From positions 366,130 to 430,129 of the forward strand of contig NZ_ML660182.1 in NCBI RefSeq assembly GCF_007004735.1: 64,000 bases of DNA. Direction: 5' to 3'. The translations under genes and the position numbers were made by a program. This DNA is from Salinigranum halophilum. GTDB taxonomy: Archaea; Halobacteriota; Halobacteria; Halobacteriales; Haloferacaceae. Numbering within the stretch: position 1 is the stretch's first letter; every line of letters begins with the position of its first letter. The notes beneath the pieces were generated by a model. It did not search any database. It was not told the origin of the DNA and saw only the letters and a list, made by a program, of their open reading frames with translations. Below, in pieces: positions 34,811-44,257 of this stretch.

Positions 34811-36226
34811 CTACTCGACGTCGTCGGCGAGCGCTGCGGCCACGCCCGTGTACCCTGTCGGAGTGAGGGCGATGAGCTCGTCGCGAACCGCCTCACTCAC
34901 GTCGAGGTCCGCGAAGAGGTCGTGGAGGTCCGAGAGGGTCACGCGCTGTCCTCGCGTGAGCGCTTTCACCCGCTCGTACGCGTCGGTGTCGCCTTCGCGG
35001 CGAAGGATGGTCTGGACGGCTTCGCCGAGGATTTCCGGCGTCGACTCCAGTTCCTCGCGCATCACCTGCTCGTTCGGGACGACCTTCGACAGCCCCGTGG
35101 CGGTCTTCTCGTACCCGATGAGGCTGTGTGCGAACGCCGCGCCGACGTTCCGTTTCACCGTCGAGTCCGAGAGGTCGCGCTGGAGCCGCGAGGTGGTGAC
35201 GTAGTCGGCGAGGAAGGTGAGGTCCGAGTTGGCCTTCGAGAGGTTCCCCTCGCTGTTCTCGAAGTCGATGGGGTTGACCTTGTGGGGCATGGTCGACGAC
35301 CCCGTTTCCCCCTCGACGGTCTCCTGCCCGAGATACCGGTCGGAGACGTACAGCCACACGTCGCGGTCGAGGTCGACGAGTGCGTTGTTCGCGCCGCGAA
35401 CCGCGTCGAACAGTTCCGCGAGGTCGTCACAGGGGTTGACCTGGGTCGAGAGCGCCTGGTGCTCGAGGCCCAGGTCGCGGACGAACGACTCGGAGAAGGC
35501 ACGCCAGTCGACGTCCGGGTACGCCGCGACGTGGGCCGCGTAGACGCCCGACGCGCCCGCGAGCTTGCCCGAGAGACTGTCGGTCGCGCGCCGAATCCGC
35601 CCCATGGTCCGGCCGAGTCGGGCGGCGTAGACGGCCATCTCCTTCCCGAACGTCGTCGGCGTCGCCGGCTGGCCGTGCGTCCGAGCCAGCATCGGGAGGG
35701 CGCGGTGCTCGTGGGCCATCTCGACGAGTGCGTCTCTGACCTCACCGAGCGCGGGGAGCAGTACCTCTTCGGTCGCGCCCTCGACGAGGAGCCGCTGAGC
35801 GAGGTTGTTGACGTCCTCGCTGGTGAGCCCGAAGTGGATCCACGGGAAGAGCCGTTCGGCGTCGGCGACGCGTTCGGAGAGCCGGACGCGCAGGAAGTAC
35901 TCGACCGCCTTCACGTCGTGGTTGGTCGCCGCGTACTCGTCGGTCCCCTCGCGTTCGATCTGTTTGACGAGGCGCGCGTCGTCGGCGTCGAACGACTCGG
36001 GCAGTGAGCGGAGGACCGCCCGGGTGTCGTCGGCGAGTGCGACGTCGGTCGCGTCGAGGTCGGCGAGTGCGATGAGGTACTCCACTTCGACGCGAACGCG
36101 CGCACGCATGAGCGCTGACTCGCTCGCGTACGGCACGAGCGGCTCCGTGCGCGCGGCGTAGCGGCCATCCAGCGGCGACACCGCCGCGAGGGGGTCCGTC
36201 CGGGGGAGCTTCGAAGGCTCGGTCAT
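34811..36226 (-). CDS. purB: Adenylosuccinate lyase
   Basis: This 471-residue fumarase-superfamily enzyme acts twice in purine synthesis, forming AICAR from SAICAR and AMP from adenylosuccinate. The signature loop GSSTMPHKVNPIDFENSEGN is at about residues 293-312. The catalytic TSEDVNNLAQ and RTHGQPATPTT segments are present. The start at 36226 is supported by CCCTTTTG at 36251-36258 (minus strand). It is divergent from purHN, which uses the AICAR it makes. Confidence 0.95.
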   Translation of the reverse strand: MTEPSKLPRTDPLAAVSPLDGRYAARTEPLVPYASESALMRARVRVEVEYLIALADLDATDVALADDTRAVLRSLPESFDADDARLVKQIEREGTDEYAATNHDVKAVEYFLRVRLSERVADAERLFPWIHFGLTSEDVNNLAQRLLVEGATEEVLLPALGEVRDALVEMAHEHRALPMLARTHGQPATPTTFGKEMAVYAARLGRTMGRIRRATDSLSGKLAGASGVYAAHVAAYPDVDWRAFSESFVRDLGLEHQALSTQVNPCDDLAELFDAVRGANNALVDLDRDVWLYVSDRYLGQETVEGETGSSTMPHKVNPIDFENSEGNLSKANSDLTFLADYVTTSRLQRDLSDSTVKRNVGAAFAHSLIGYEKTATGLSKVVPNEQVMREELESTPEILGEAVQTILRREGDTDAYERVKALTRGQRVTLSDLHDLFADLDVSEAVRDELIALTPTGYTGVAAALADDVE

Positions 36227-36394
36227 GGCGGGAACTGCCCGTGGCGCCAGCAAAAGGGTGTCGATGGCGGGAGGCACTTTCGTGCATACTCGAAGCCGAG
36301 CCGACGGTTCGAACCGGGGCCGATACCCACTTTCGTGTACACACCCCGTCCCGGGACCGCAACTGTTTTTCCGTCTGCACGAGGCCTCACAGGT

Positions 36395-37969
36395 ATGCTC
36401 AAGATCGCTGGTCTGGCGAGCAACCGCGGCCGGAACCTCCTGCACATCGCCGACAGGGCACCCGGCGGTGCCGAGCTCTCGGTCGTCCTGACGAACCGCG
36501 AGGGGGCACCAGTCCTCGAAGACGCCTCCGAACGTGGGATTCCGACGGAGGTCGTCGAACGTGGCGACGACACGAGAAAAGACCACGAGCGACGCGTCCT
36601 CTCACGACTGTCTGGGTACGACTTCGACATCGTCTGTCTCGACGGCTACATGCGCGTCCTGACCGACGCGTTCCTCGACGAGGCACCGACGACGCTGAAC
36701 GTCCACCCCTCGCTGCTCCCTTCCTTCCCGGGCATGGACGCCCACGAGCAGGTGCTCGAGTCGGGCGTCCGGATGACGGGCTGTACGGTCCACGTCGTCA
36801 CCGAGGCGGTCGACGCAGGCCCCATCGTCACCCAGGAGGCGGTCCCCGTCTACGAGGACGACGACGAGACGAGCCTGAAGGCGCGCGTCCTCCGCGAGGC
36901 GGAGTTCACGGCGTATCCCCGGGCAGTCCGGTGGTTCGCCGAAGGCCGCGTCGAGGTGACCGACGACGGCGTGCGCGTCGACGGCGACGAGGGCGGCGAC
37001 TTCCCCGACCGCCGGCTCGTCTCCGACGACCGCGTCTCGGGGCTCCGGTACGGCGAGAACCCCCACCAGGAGGCTGCGGTGTACGCCGACGACTCCTGCG
37101 CGGAGGCGAACGTCGTCCACGCGACGCAGTTGAACGAGGGCGCGAAGGCGCTGTCGTACAACAACTACAACGACGCCGACGCCGCGCTCTCGCTCGTCAA
37201 GGAGTTCGACGAGCCCGCGGCGGCGGTCATCAAACACACCAACCCCGCCGGCTGTGCGACCGCCGACTCCCTCGCCGAGGCGTACGACCGCGCGCTGTCG
37301 ACGGACCCGATGAGCGCCTTCGGCGGCATCGTCGCCCTGAACCGCGAGTGCGACGCCGCCACCGCCGAGTCCATCGTCGAGTCGTTCAAGGAGGTCGTCG
37401 TCGCACCGGCGTACTCCGACGCCGCCCTGGACGTCCTCACCGAGAAGCAGAACCTCCGCGTCCTCGACGTCGGCCCGCTGGGCGACGTGACAGACCATCT
37501 CACGGAGAAGCGCCTCGTCGGCGGGCGACTGGTGCAAGAACGCGACACGTGGGCCCCCTACCGCGAGGACCTCGAGGTCGTCACCGAGCGCGAACCCACC
37601 GACGACGAGGTCGAGTCGATGCTGTTCGCCTGGCGCGTGCTCAAGCACGTCAAGTCGAACGGCATCCTCTTCGCCTCGGGTACCGAGACGGTCGGCGTCG
37701 GGATGGGGCAGGTCTCCCGTGTCGACGCCGTCCGCCTGGCGGCGATGAAGGCCGACGAGCACGCCGAGGGCAAGTCGGCCGAGGGGGCCGTGATGGCGAG
37801 CGACGCGTTCTTCCCGTTCCCCGACGGCATCGAGGAGGCCGCCGAAGCCGGCATCGAAGCCGTCATCCAGCCCGGCGGGAGTGTGAACGACGAGGACGTC
37901 GTCGAAGCCGCCGACGACCACGGCATCGCGATGGTGTTCACCGGTCGGCGGTGTTTCCGGCACGATTAA
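36395..37969 (+). CDS. purHN: Fused GAR formyltransferase (PurN) / AICAR formyltransferase (PurH C-terminal domain)
   Basis: This 524-residue protein joins two folate-dependent purine formyltransferases. Residues 1-190 are PurN-like ([10 protein letters not shown] start, [18 protein letters not shown] with catalytic N/H, and [17 protein letters not shown]). Residues about 215-524 are the PurH AICAR transformylase domain ([43 protein letters not shown], ending GRRCFRH). The IMP cyclohydrolase (MGS-like) half of bacterial PurH is missing, so an archaeal PurO would finish the pathway. CTGTTTTT at 36363-36370 supports a leaderless start at 36395. Confidence 0.95.
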   Translation: MLKIAGLASNRGRNLLHIADRAPGGAELSVVLTNREGAPVLEDASERGIPTEVVERGDDTRKDHERRVLSRLSGYDFDIVCLDGYMRVLTDAFLDEAPTTLNVHPSLLPSFPGMDAHEQVLESGVRMTGCTVHVVTEAVDAGPIVTQEAVPVYEDDDETSLKARVLREAEFTAYPRAVRWFAEGRVEVTDDGVRVDGDEGGDFPDRRLVSDDRVSGLRYGENPHQEAAVYADDSCAEANVVHATQLNEGAKALSYNNYNDADAALSLVKEFDEPAAAVIKHTNPAGCATADSLAEAYDRALSTDPMSAFGGIVALNRECDAATAESIVESFKEVVVAPAYSDAALDVLTEKQNLRVLDVGPLGDVTDHLTEKRLVGGRLVQERDTWAPYREDLEVVTEREPTDDEVESMLFAWRVLKHVKSNGILFASGTETVGVGMGQVSRVDAVRLAAMKADEHAEGKSAEGAVMASDAFFPFPDGIEEAAEAGIEAVIQPGGSVNDEDVVEAADDHGIAMVFTGRRCFRHD

Positions 37970-38045
37970 TGACGGAACTCGTCACGAGTAGTAGTGGAAA
38001 CTCGCCACGAGCGAGTGAAACGAGTGAAGTGACGGTGTTTCCGGC
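37949..38045. repeat. Direct repeat CGGTGTTTCCGGC flanking the purHN 3' end
   Basis: The same 13 nt occur at 37949-37961 (inside the last purHN codons) and 38033-38045, 84 nt apart. The spacer is rich in imperfect CGAGTGAA/ACGAG units. The rest of the gap to 38266 contains no supported gene. Confidence 0.75.
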
Positions 38046-38266
38046 CCGACCGAGACCCGTGAAAGCCCAGTAAACGCTCGAACGGGAACGGGGGTCGGTG
38101 TCTCCGTCACGGCGGACCGACTGCCGACCACGTCTGTCACACCCTCCCACTGATAAGTTATACGCCAGTTTCGAACCGAGTTTTATCCTCGAAAGCGACT
38201 GAATCAAGGCTCGAAGCCGGTGAATCCCGTTTTGGGGTTGAAGTGCCCCGGGTGTAACTACGAGGT

Positions 38267-38806
38267 ATGTACGATACGATTCTCGTACCCGTCGACGAAA
38301 CCGCGGAGACGACACGGCTCACGATGCACGCAATCGGACTCGCCGACATGTGGGGTGCGACCCTCCACACGGTCGGCATCGTCGACGGACCGACGGCGCT
38401 GAACGCCGAGGCGACCGACCGAGGCGACCGTGTGAGCGGGGCTCGCGAACGAGCGCGACGAGCGTCGATGCGCGCCGCAGAGCGGGCACAGCGGGCCGGT
38501 GTCGACGCACGGACCGCCGTTCGACGCGGCGTCCCGCACGCCGAAATCGTCGACGAAGCCCGGCGGATCGAAGCCGACCTCGTCCTCCTCGGGTCGCCGG
38601 GTCGTGAGACGACGCAGGGGGCTGTCTGCGTCGGGCAAGTCACCCGCCGTGTCGTGGAGCGCGCCGACTGTGCGGTCCTCGTCGAACAGTCCGGCGAGGA
38701 GCCCGACCGAGACTCGGCGGCAGCCGAGTCAGTGGCTGACAGCGCTCTCTCGGTCACACGTGAGGCGTCGACGGACGAGCGGCCGCTGCTGGTCGGCCCG
38801 CAGTAA
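38267..38806 (+). CDS. Universal stress protein, divergent
   Basis: This is a 179-residue Usp-family protein: MYDTILVPVDETAETTRLTMHAIGLA is the first strand and helix, and VLLGSPGRE occupies the ATP-loop position, where active members have G-x2-G-x9-G-S. A Ser/Glu-rich C-terminal tail of about 40 residues is extra. The phosphate loop is degenerate (GSPGRETTQGAVCVGQVTRRV), so nucleotide binding may be weak. A second Usp gene follows 153 nt downstream. Confidence 0.85.
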   Translation: MYDTILVPVDETAETTRLTMHAIGLADMWGATLHTVGIVDGPTALNAEATDRGDRVSGARERARRASMRAAERAQRAGVDARTAVRRGVPHAEIVDEARRIEADLVLLGSPGRETTQGAVCVGQVTRRVVERADCAVLVEQSGEEPDRDSAAAESVADSALSVTREASTDERPLLVGPQ

Positions 38807-38959
38807 CGGCGGGCGTCTGGCCGCTCCCGCGGCGTGGCTCCTCCGTCGCGGTTCGTCCCCGTTCTGGTCGCTGGCCTGACGTCGCCGACCAGGGTCGGCC
38901 CACCGGTGTCGATTCGACACCGCCCATTATTACAACCGCGCACGAGAGTCTCGGACGAG

Positions 38960-39397
38960 ATGTACGACGACATCCTCGTTCCGACCGACGGGAGCGGTGG
39001 CACGGACGACACACTGACACACGCGCTCGACATCGCGACGCGGCGAGGCGCGCGCGTGCACGCGCTGTCGGTGGTCGACCGTCGGATCTACCTCTCTGCG
39101 GCTCGCGACCAGCAGGACGACATCCTCGAGAGTCTGACCGAGAGCGCCGAATCGGCCGTCGACGCCGTCGAGACGCGAGCCGCGGGGGAGGACGTCGAGA
39201 CGGTGGGTGCGGTCCGAGACGGCGTCCCCCACTCCGAGATATTGAAGTACGCTGACGAAGCGGGAATCGACCTCATCGTCATCGGGACTCACGGACGGAC
39301 GGGGCGTGACAAGCTCGTCAACATGGGGAGCGTGACCGAACGGGTCGTCGAGAACGCCACACAGCCCGTCCTCGTCGTCCACATCGGCGACGACTGA
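38960..39397 (+). CDS. Universal stress protein, canonical ATP-binding type
   Basis: This 145-residue Usp begins MYDDILVPTDGSGGTDDTLTHALDIA and keeps the full ATP motif IVIGTHGRTGRDKLVNMGSVTERVV (G-x2-G-x9-G-S-x-T). The fold probably forms dimers and participates in stress responses. The ATG at 38960 is supported by CATTATTAC at 38925-38933. Upstream in-frame codons before it lack coding character. Confidence 0.92.
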   Translation: MYDDILVPTDGSGGTDDTLTHALDIATRRGARVHALSVVDRRIYLSAARDQQDDILESLTESAESAVDAVETRAAGEDVETVGAVRDGVPHSEILKYADEAGIDLIVIGTHGRTGRDKLVNMGSVTERVVENATQPVLVVHIGDD

Positions 39398-39507
39398 CGC
39401 CGGTTCACTCGATCCGTCGACACATCGCCCGACATCGCGGGTCCACGCCGCCCGACTGAACCGACCGAAGAAGAAGCATTAACGGAGGGGCACCGCGTGG
39501 GCGAGAT

Positions 39508-42003
39508 ATGGAGTATCACGAGGCGGTGAACTTCCTCTTCGACCTGCGCCGCTTCCGGATGAAGCCCGGTACCGAGGCGGTTCGGGGCCTCCTCAACCAC
39601 CTGGACGACCCGCACGAGGACGTCGCGTTCGTCCAGGTCGCCGGATCGAACGGGAAGGGCAGCACCTCCCGGATGGTCGCGTCCCTCCTCCGGGAGTCGG
39701 ACCTCTCGGTCGGCCTGTACACTTCTCCGCATCTCGATAGCCTCCGCGAACGCGTCACCGTCGACGGCCGTCAGATACCGAAGCGAGCCGTTTGCGAGTT
39801 CGTCGAGCAGGCGAAGCCGTATCTCGTCGATCGGGCCGCCGCGGGGGAGCCACTCACGTTCTTCGAGACCGTGACCGCGCTCGCGCTCTGGCAGTTCGGC
39901 CGCGCCGACACCGACGTCGCCGTCCTCGAGGTCGGGATGGGCGGCGAACTCGATGCGACGAGCGTCGTCGACCCGGTCGCGGCGGCCGTCACGAACGTGA
40001 CGCTGGAACACACCGACGTCCTGGGGGACACCGTCGAGGAGATCGCCGCGACGAAAGCGGCCGTCGCTCCGTCGGACGGCCCGCTCGTGACCGCCGCGAC
40101 CGGAGCCGCGCTCGCGACCATCCACGACCGAGTCGAGGACGTCGTCCGTGTCGGCGACGCCGACGCGGCCGGTGCCGAGGAGTCGGCGGGTACCCCCGAC
40201 GTGCGGGTGACGTATCACGGTCACGGCGGACCGACGCTCGAGGGACGCGTCACGCTCGAGGGAGACGGCTGGCACGTCGAATCGCCGCTTGCACTCTTGG
40301 GTGCACACCAGGCCCAGAACGCGGGGGTCGCCGTCGTGTTGGCTCGACAGGTGGCGGCCCGGTTCGGCGTCGAACTCACCGAGTCGATGGTCGTCCGGGG
40401 CCTCAGAGGGGCCCACTGGCCGGGGCGATTCGAGGTGCTGTCTCGAGACCCTCTCGTCGTGCTCGATGGCGCGCACAACCCAGGTGCGTGCGAACAGGTC
40501 GCGGCCGTCCTCGAAGCGTTCGACTACGACCACCTACATCTGGTGTTCGCCGCGATGCACGACAAGGACCACGAGGGGATGGCGGAGGCGCTCCCGTCGC
40601 CAGACAGCGTGGTGACCTGCCGTCCGAACATCGACCGGGCGGAGACGTCCGAGATTCTCGCTCGCGTCTTCGAAGCCCACGGCGTCGACGACGTCACTGC
40701 CGGCGACACCGTCGCATCGGCAGTCGAATCCGCTCGTCGTCGAGCCGACCCCGACGACTGCGTGCTCGTCACCGGGTCGCTCTTCTGTGTCGGCGAGGCG
40801 CGGACCACGTGGACTCGACGGGTGGTGCCCAAGCGCGTTCGGGACCTCGACGAGGCGGCGTCGACGTTCGCACACGCGTCCGTCCCCGACGAGCGAGCGC
40901 ACGATGCACGGGCGGACGCCGTCCACCGCGTGATCGAAACGCGAGTCGACCGCCGTCAGGCAGCGGTGCTCCAGCGCGAGATGGTTCGGGTGGGCGGGAA
41001 CTGCGTCGTCTCCGGCCACGAGAACGACGGCGAACTCGTCTCGGTCGTGGTGATGGGGACGCTCGCGCAGTTCTCGGCGCTCGTCGACGCGCTCGCGTCA
41101 GTCCCGTACGGACTCGACGACGTTCGGGCGCGCCTCCGACGTCGACTCGGCCTCGACACGTCGTCGACGGCGTCCGAGTCGGCCACGACGTACCCGTGGT
41201 CCGACGGGACGGCCGTCATGGGTATCCTCAACGTCACCCCCGACTCGTTCCACGACGGGGGCGCGTACTACGACCTCGACGACGCCGTCGAACGGGCGAC
41301 GGCGATGGTCGAAGCCGGTGCCGATATCGTCGACGTCGGCGGCGAGTCGACCCGGCCGGGAGCCGAACCGGTCCCCGCCGCCGAGGAGATCGACCGAATC
41401 GTCCCCGTCGTCGAAGCGGTCGCCTCACTCGACACGCTCGTCTCCGTCGACACCCGGAAGGCGGCCGTCGCCGAAGCGGCGCTCGACGCGGGTGCCGACA
41501 TCATCAACGACGTGACCGGACTGGACGACCCCGAGATGCGCTTTCTCGTCGCCGAGCGGGACGTCCCCGTCGTCGTGATGCACTCTATCGACGCCCCGGT
41601 CGACCCCGACAACGTCGTCGAGTACGACGACGTCGTCAGCGACGTCATCGCCGAACTCACCGAGACGGTCCTCCGGGCCGAGGCGGCCGGCATCCCCCGA
41701 GAGAACGTCATCGTCGACCCCGGCATCGGCTTCGGCAAGCGCGCCGCGGAGAGCTTCGAACTCATCGACCGCGTCGACGAGTTCCACGCGCTGGGCTGTC
41801 CGGTCCTCGTCGGCCACTCTCACAAGTCGATGTTCGGCCTCGTCGGACGCGACGCCGACGAGCGCGGCCCCGCGACCGTCGCGGCGACCGCCCTCGCCGC
41901 CGACCGCGGTGCCGACATCGTCCGCGTCCACGACGTCCCCGAGAACGTCGCGGCCGTCGGTGTCGCCCGGGCCACGCGCGGAACTGACGACTGGTCAGCG
42001 TAG
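39508..42003 (+). CDS. folCP: FolC-FolP fusion: folylpolyglutamate synthase and dihydropteroate synthase
   Basis: This is an 831-residue folate enzyme. Residues 1-430 are FolC/Mur-ligase-like (P-loop VAGSNGKGSTSRM near 47, GLYTSPHL, VLDGAHNPGA). Residues about 440-550 match an extension seen on some long dihydropteroate synthases (LQREMVRVGGNCVVSGHE, VMGTLAQFSALVDAL). Residues about 560-831 are DHPS (GILNVTPDSFHDGG, GGESTRPGAEPVP, DPGIGFGKR, GHSHKSMFG). The fusion is known in haloarchaea. GCATTAACG at 39476-39484 supports the start at 39508. Confidence 0.95.
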   Translation: MEYHEAVNFLFDLRRFRMKPGTEAVRGLLNHLDDPHEDVAFVQVAGSNGKGSTSRMVASLLRESDLSVGLYTSPHLDSLRERVTVDGRQIPKRAVCEFVEQAKPYLVDRAAAGEPLTFFETVTALALWQFGRADTDVAVLEVGMGGELDATSVVDPVAAAVTNVTLEHTDVLGDTVEEIAATKAAVAPSDGPLVTAATGAALATIHDRVEDVVRVGDADAAGAEESAGTPDVRVTYHGHGGPTLEGRVTLEGDGWHVESPLALLGAHQAQNAGVAVVLARQVAARFGVELTESMVVRGLRGAHWPGRFEVLSRDPLVVLDGAHNPGACEQVAAVLEAFDYDHLHLVFAAMHDKDHEGMAEALPSPDSVVTCRPNIDRAETSEILARVFEAHGVDDVTAGDTVASAVESARRRADPDDCVLVTGSLFCVGEARTTWTRRVVPKRVRDLDEAASTFAHASVPDERAHDARADAVHRVIETRVDRRQAAVLQREMVRVGGNCVVSGHENDGELVSVVVMGTLAQFSALVDALASVPYGLDDVRARLRRRLGLDTSSTASESATTYPWSDGTAVMGILNVTPDSFHDGGAYYDLDDAVERATAMVEAGADIVDVGGESTRPGAEPVPAAEEIDRIVPVVEAVASLDTLVSVDTRKAAVAEAALDAGADIINDVTGLDDPEMRFLVAERDVPVVVMHSIDAPVDPDNVVEYDDVVSDVIAELTETVLRAEAAGIPRENVIVDPGIGFGKRAAESFELIDRVDEFHALGCPVLVGHSHKSMFGLVGRDADERGPATVAATALAADRGADIVRVHDVPENVAAVGVARATRGTDDWSA

Positions 42004-42042
42004 TCACTCCGGTCGAACAGGCTGACAGGCGACACGCTCGCT

Positions 42043-42082
42043 CGGACGGACAGTGTGTCACCGTTTCGCGGTTGTCCGTCCG
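42043..42082 (+). terminator. Long inverted repeat after folCP
   Basis: CGGACGGACA (42043-42052) and TGTCCGTCCG (42073-42082) are perfectly complementary 10-mers around a 20-nt loop, 40 nt after the folCP stop. No T-run follows. It may be a hairpin terminator or mRNA-end stabiliser. Confidence 0.5.
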
Positions 42083-42198
42083 CGTGTGCTACGTCACGGC
42101 TCTCGCGTCGGTGGCCGCGGCATCGTCCTTGAACCTCGTGGCGCGTCCCACCGGCCGCCGAGCGGACGCTTATACCTCTCGCCGTCTTATTCCGCCGC

Positions 42199-42987
42199 GT
42201 GTGCACTCTCACCCTCGCGTGGCAAGCGTTCACCGACGCACCGGTGGTCGTCGCGGCGAACCGCGACGAGGCGCTGGACCGCCCCTCTGAACCGCCCGGA
42301 CGGCACCACGGGTCGCTCGGGTTCGTCGCGCCGCGCGACCTCGATGCGGGCGGCACGTGGGTCGGAGTGAACGATGCCGGCGTCTTCGTCGGCATCACGA
42401 ACCGCTGGGTGGACGTCGAGGAGGGAGGCGAACGCTCGCGGGGCCTGCTCGTCCGCGACGCGCTGAACACGACGTCGGCCGAGGAGGCGGCACGCCTCGT
42501 CGAGCGCGCGGTACGCGAACACCAGTACGACGGCTTCAACCTCGTCCTCGCCGACGAGGCCGCGGCGGTGCTCGTCGAGTGGGACGGACGGCTCCGCGTC
42601 CGGAACCTCTCGCCCGGCGTCCACGTCGTCGTCAACGTCGGCGCAGACGGGGAGTTTTTCGAACCGGAGCGTCGTCCCGAGATGGGTCCCGAGCAGGGCG
42701 ACAACGCCGCCCGTATCCAGGAGACGCTCTGGCCGGACCCCGGTGAGGGACACGAGGCGTGGCTCGACCGTGCCACGGCCGTCCTCGCAGACCACGAGTA
42801 CGGCGTCTGCGTCCACAGCGACGGGCCCGAGGGACGCTACGGCACTCGCTCGTCGTCGCTCGTGACGGTGTTCGACGACGGGCGTGTCGACTACCAGTTC
42901 GCCCCTGGACCGCCGTGTGAGACCGCCTACGAGCCGGTCGACACGGACGCGGAGACCTCGGCCGAGGCGGACGAAGGTCAAGTTTAA
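42199..42987 (+). CDS. NRDE (TANGO2-like) family protein
   Basis: This 262-residue protein starts with GTG and opens MCTLTLAWQAF...VVVAANRDEALDRP. The Asn-Arg-Asp-Glu motif that names the family is at about residues 21-24. The N-terminal cysteine after the initiator Met is a candidate Ntn-type nucleophile if Met is removed. Related TANGO2/NRDE proteins affect secretion or haem/lipid handling in eukaryotes, but the archaeal role is unknown. CTTATACC at 42169-42176 fixes the start. Confidence 0.85.
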   Translation: MCTLTLAWQAFTDAPVVVAANRDEALDRPSEPPGRHHGSLGFVAPRDLDAGGTWVGVNDAGVFVGITNRWVDVEEGGERSRGLLVRDALNTTSAEEAARLVERAVREHQYDGFNLVLADEAAAVLVEWDGRLRVRNLSPGVHVVVNVGADGEFFEPERRPEMGPEQGDNAARIQETLWPDPGEGHEAWLDRATAVLADHEYGVCVHSDGPEGRYGTRSSSLVTVFDDGRVDYQFAPGPPCETAYEPVDTDAETSAEADEGQV

Positions 42988-43012
42988 ACCACCCGCGGGC
43001 CGTCTTGGCTGT

Positions 43013-43372
43013 ATGAGCGCGGCCGAAGCCGAGGCGGAACTCGCTGACGACGAGCGCCAGGCACTCGAACTCATCCGCGACGAGGGTGGGATTCACCAGA
43101 GTGACTTCTGGAAGGCGCTGGATATCTCCTCGCGCAAGGGGAGCCGAATCGCGGAGAAGCTCGAGGGACTCGGGCTCATCCAGCGTTCGAGCACCGTCTA
43201 CGACGGACACAACACGTACTATCTCGAACCCGCTGCGCGCGACCTCGAGTTCTCGCTGTTGATGGCGGGTGACCTGCTCTCACCGTTCATCGGCGAGGAG
43301 GAGGTCAACGCCAACAGCGACGCGTTCTCGCAGTGGCTGATGAACCTCGCGTACGAGGAGTACGACATCTGA
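43013..43372 (+). CDS. Winged helix-turn-helix transcriptional regulator
   Basis: This is a 119-residue acidic HTH protein. The wHTH is DERQALELIRDEGGIHQSDFWKALDISSRKGSRIAEKLEGLGLIQRSSTVYDGHNTYYLEP (residues 12-72), with a beta-wing at the end. An alpha-helical C-terminus follows (PFIGEEEVNANSDAFSQWLMNLAYEEY). It is probably an MarR-like or Lrp-like single-domain regulator conserved in haloarchaea. GTTTAAAC at 42982-42989, itself a palindrome, is 24-31 nt upstream. Confidence 0.85.
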   Translation: MSAAEAEAELADDERQALELIRDEGGIHQSDFWKALDISSRKGSRIAEKLEGLGLIQRSSTVYDGHNTYYLEPAARDLEFSLLMAGDLLSPFIGEEEVNANSDAFSQWLMNLAYEEYDI

Positions 43373-43476
43373 GCGCCCGCTCCGGAACGTCCCTCTGACG
43401 TCCGGTGCTGGGTGAGAAGACCGAAACGGACCCGGGTTCTGTTCTCTCTGCACGTCCCGTGACGCGAGTCGCCGGC

Positions 43477-44241
43477 TCAGGCGGACTCGTCCTCGCCCTT
43501 GTCCTCCTCACTGGGGAGCAGGTCGAGTTCGGCGAGGTGGCTCTCGACGTGGTCGTTCGAGAGCTCCTCGAACATGGGCTCGTCGACGGGAACCTTCGCG
43601 ACGTCGACGCCCTCGGGCGCGAGTTCGTCGTCGTTCGTGGAGGCGATGGCCTTCAGCGCGAGTTCGACCCCGTCGTCGAGCGAGAGGTCGTCCGCGTACG
43701 ACTCCTCGAGGTACTCCTGGAGGTCGCCGCGGTTCGCGCCGATGGAGACGGCCTTCCACTCGTAGGGCGTCCCGGAAGGGTCGGTCTCGTACAGCCGGGG
43801 CGTGCCGTTCTCGACGCCGGCGATGAGGAGCGCGACGCCGAACGGGCGGGCGCCGCCGACCTGCGTGTACTGCTGGATGTGGTCGGTGATCTCCTTCGTG
43901 AGCGTCTCGATACCGATGGGCTCGCCGTAGCGGAGCTGGTTGATCTGTGCCTGTCGGCGCGCGAAGTCGATGAGCTGGCGTGCGTCCGCGACGTGACCGG
44001 CCGAGGCGATTCCGATGTGGTCGTCGGCCTTGTGGATCTTCTCGACGCTCGTCGGCTCCATCAGCGGCGAGCGCGAGCGCTTGTCGGCGGCGAGGACGAC
44101 CCCTTCAGGGGTCCGGATACCGATGCTCGCTGTCCCCCGCTTGACGGCTTCACGGGCGTACTCGACCTGATACAGACGGCCGTCAGGTGAGAAGATCGTG
44201 ATTCCGCGGTCGTACGCCTGCTGTTGGGCTTGTCCCTGCAT
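43477..44241 (-). CDS. psmA: Proteasome alpha subunit
   Basis: This 254-residue subunit forms the outer rings of the 20S proteasome. The alpha-type N-terminal signature YDRGITIFSPDGRLYQVEYAREAVKRG is at residues 10-36, and the HbYX-pocket lysine region SPLMEPTSVEKI follows. An acidic tail (DLLPSEEDKGEDESA) is typical of haloarchaeal PsmA. It lies 16 nt after rnp2, in the archaeal RNase P/proteasome/exosome-type gene string. Confidence 0.96.
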   Translation of the reverse strand: MQGQAQQQAYDRGITIFSPDGRLYQVEYAREAVKRGTASIGIRTPEGVVLAADKRSRSPLMEPTSVEKIHKADDHIGIASAGHVADARQLIDFARRQAQINQLRYGEPIGIETLTKEITDHIQQYTQVGGARPFGVALLIAGVENGTPRLYETDPSGTPYEWKAVSIGANRGDLQEYLEESYADDLSLDDGVELALKAIASTNDDELAPEGVDVAKVPVDEPMFEELSNDHVESHLAELDLLPSEEDKGEDESA

Positions 44242-44257
44242 GATGTGATGTTACGGA

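Noticed and set aside
36241-38073. 610-codon frame on the plus strand over purHN
   Set aside because: Arg/Gly/Pro-rich shadow; the +1-shifted purHN frame has all expected motifs.
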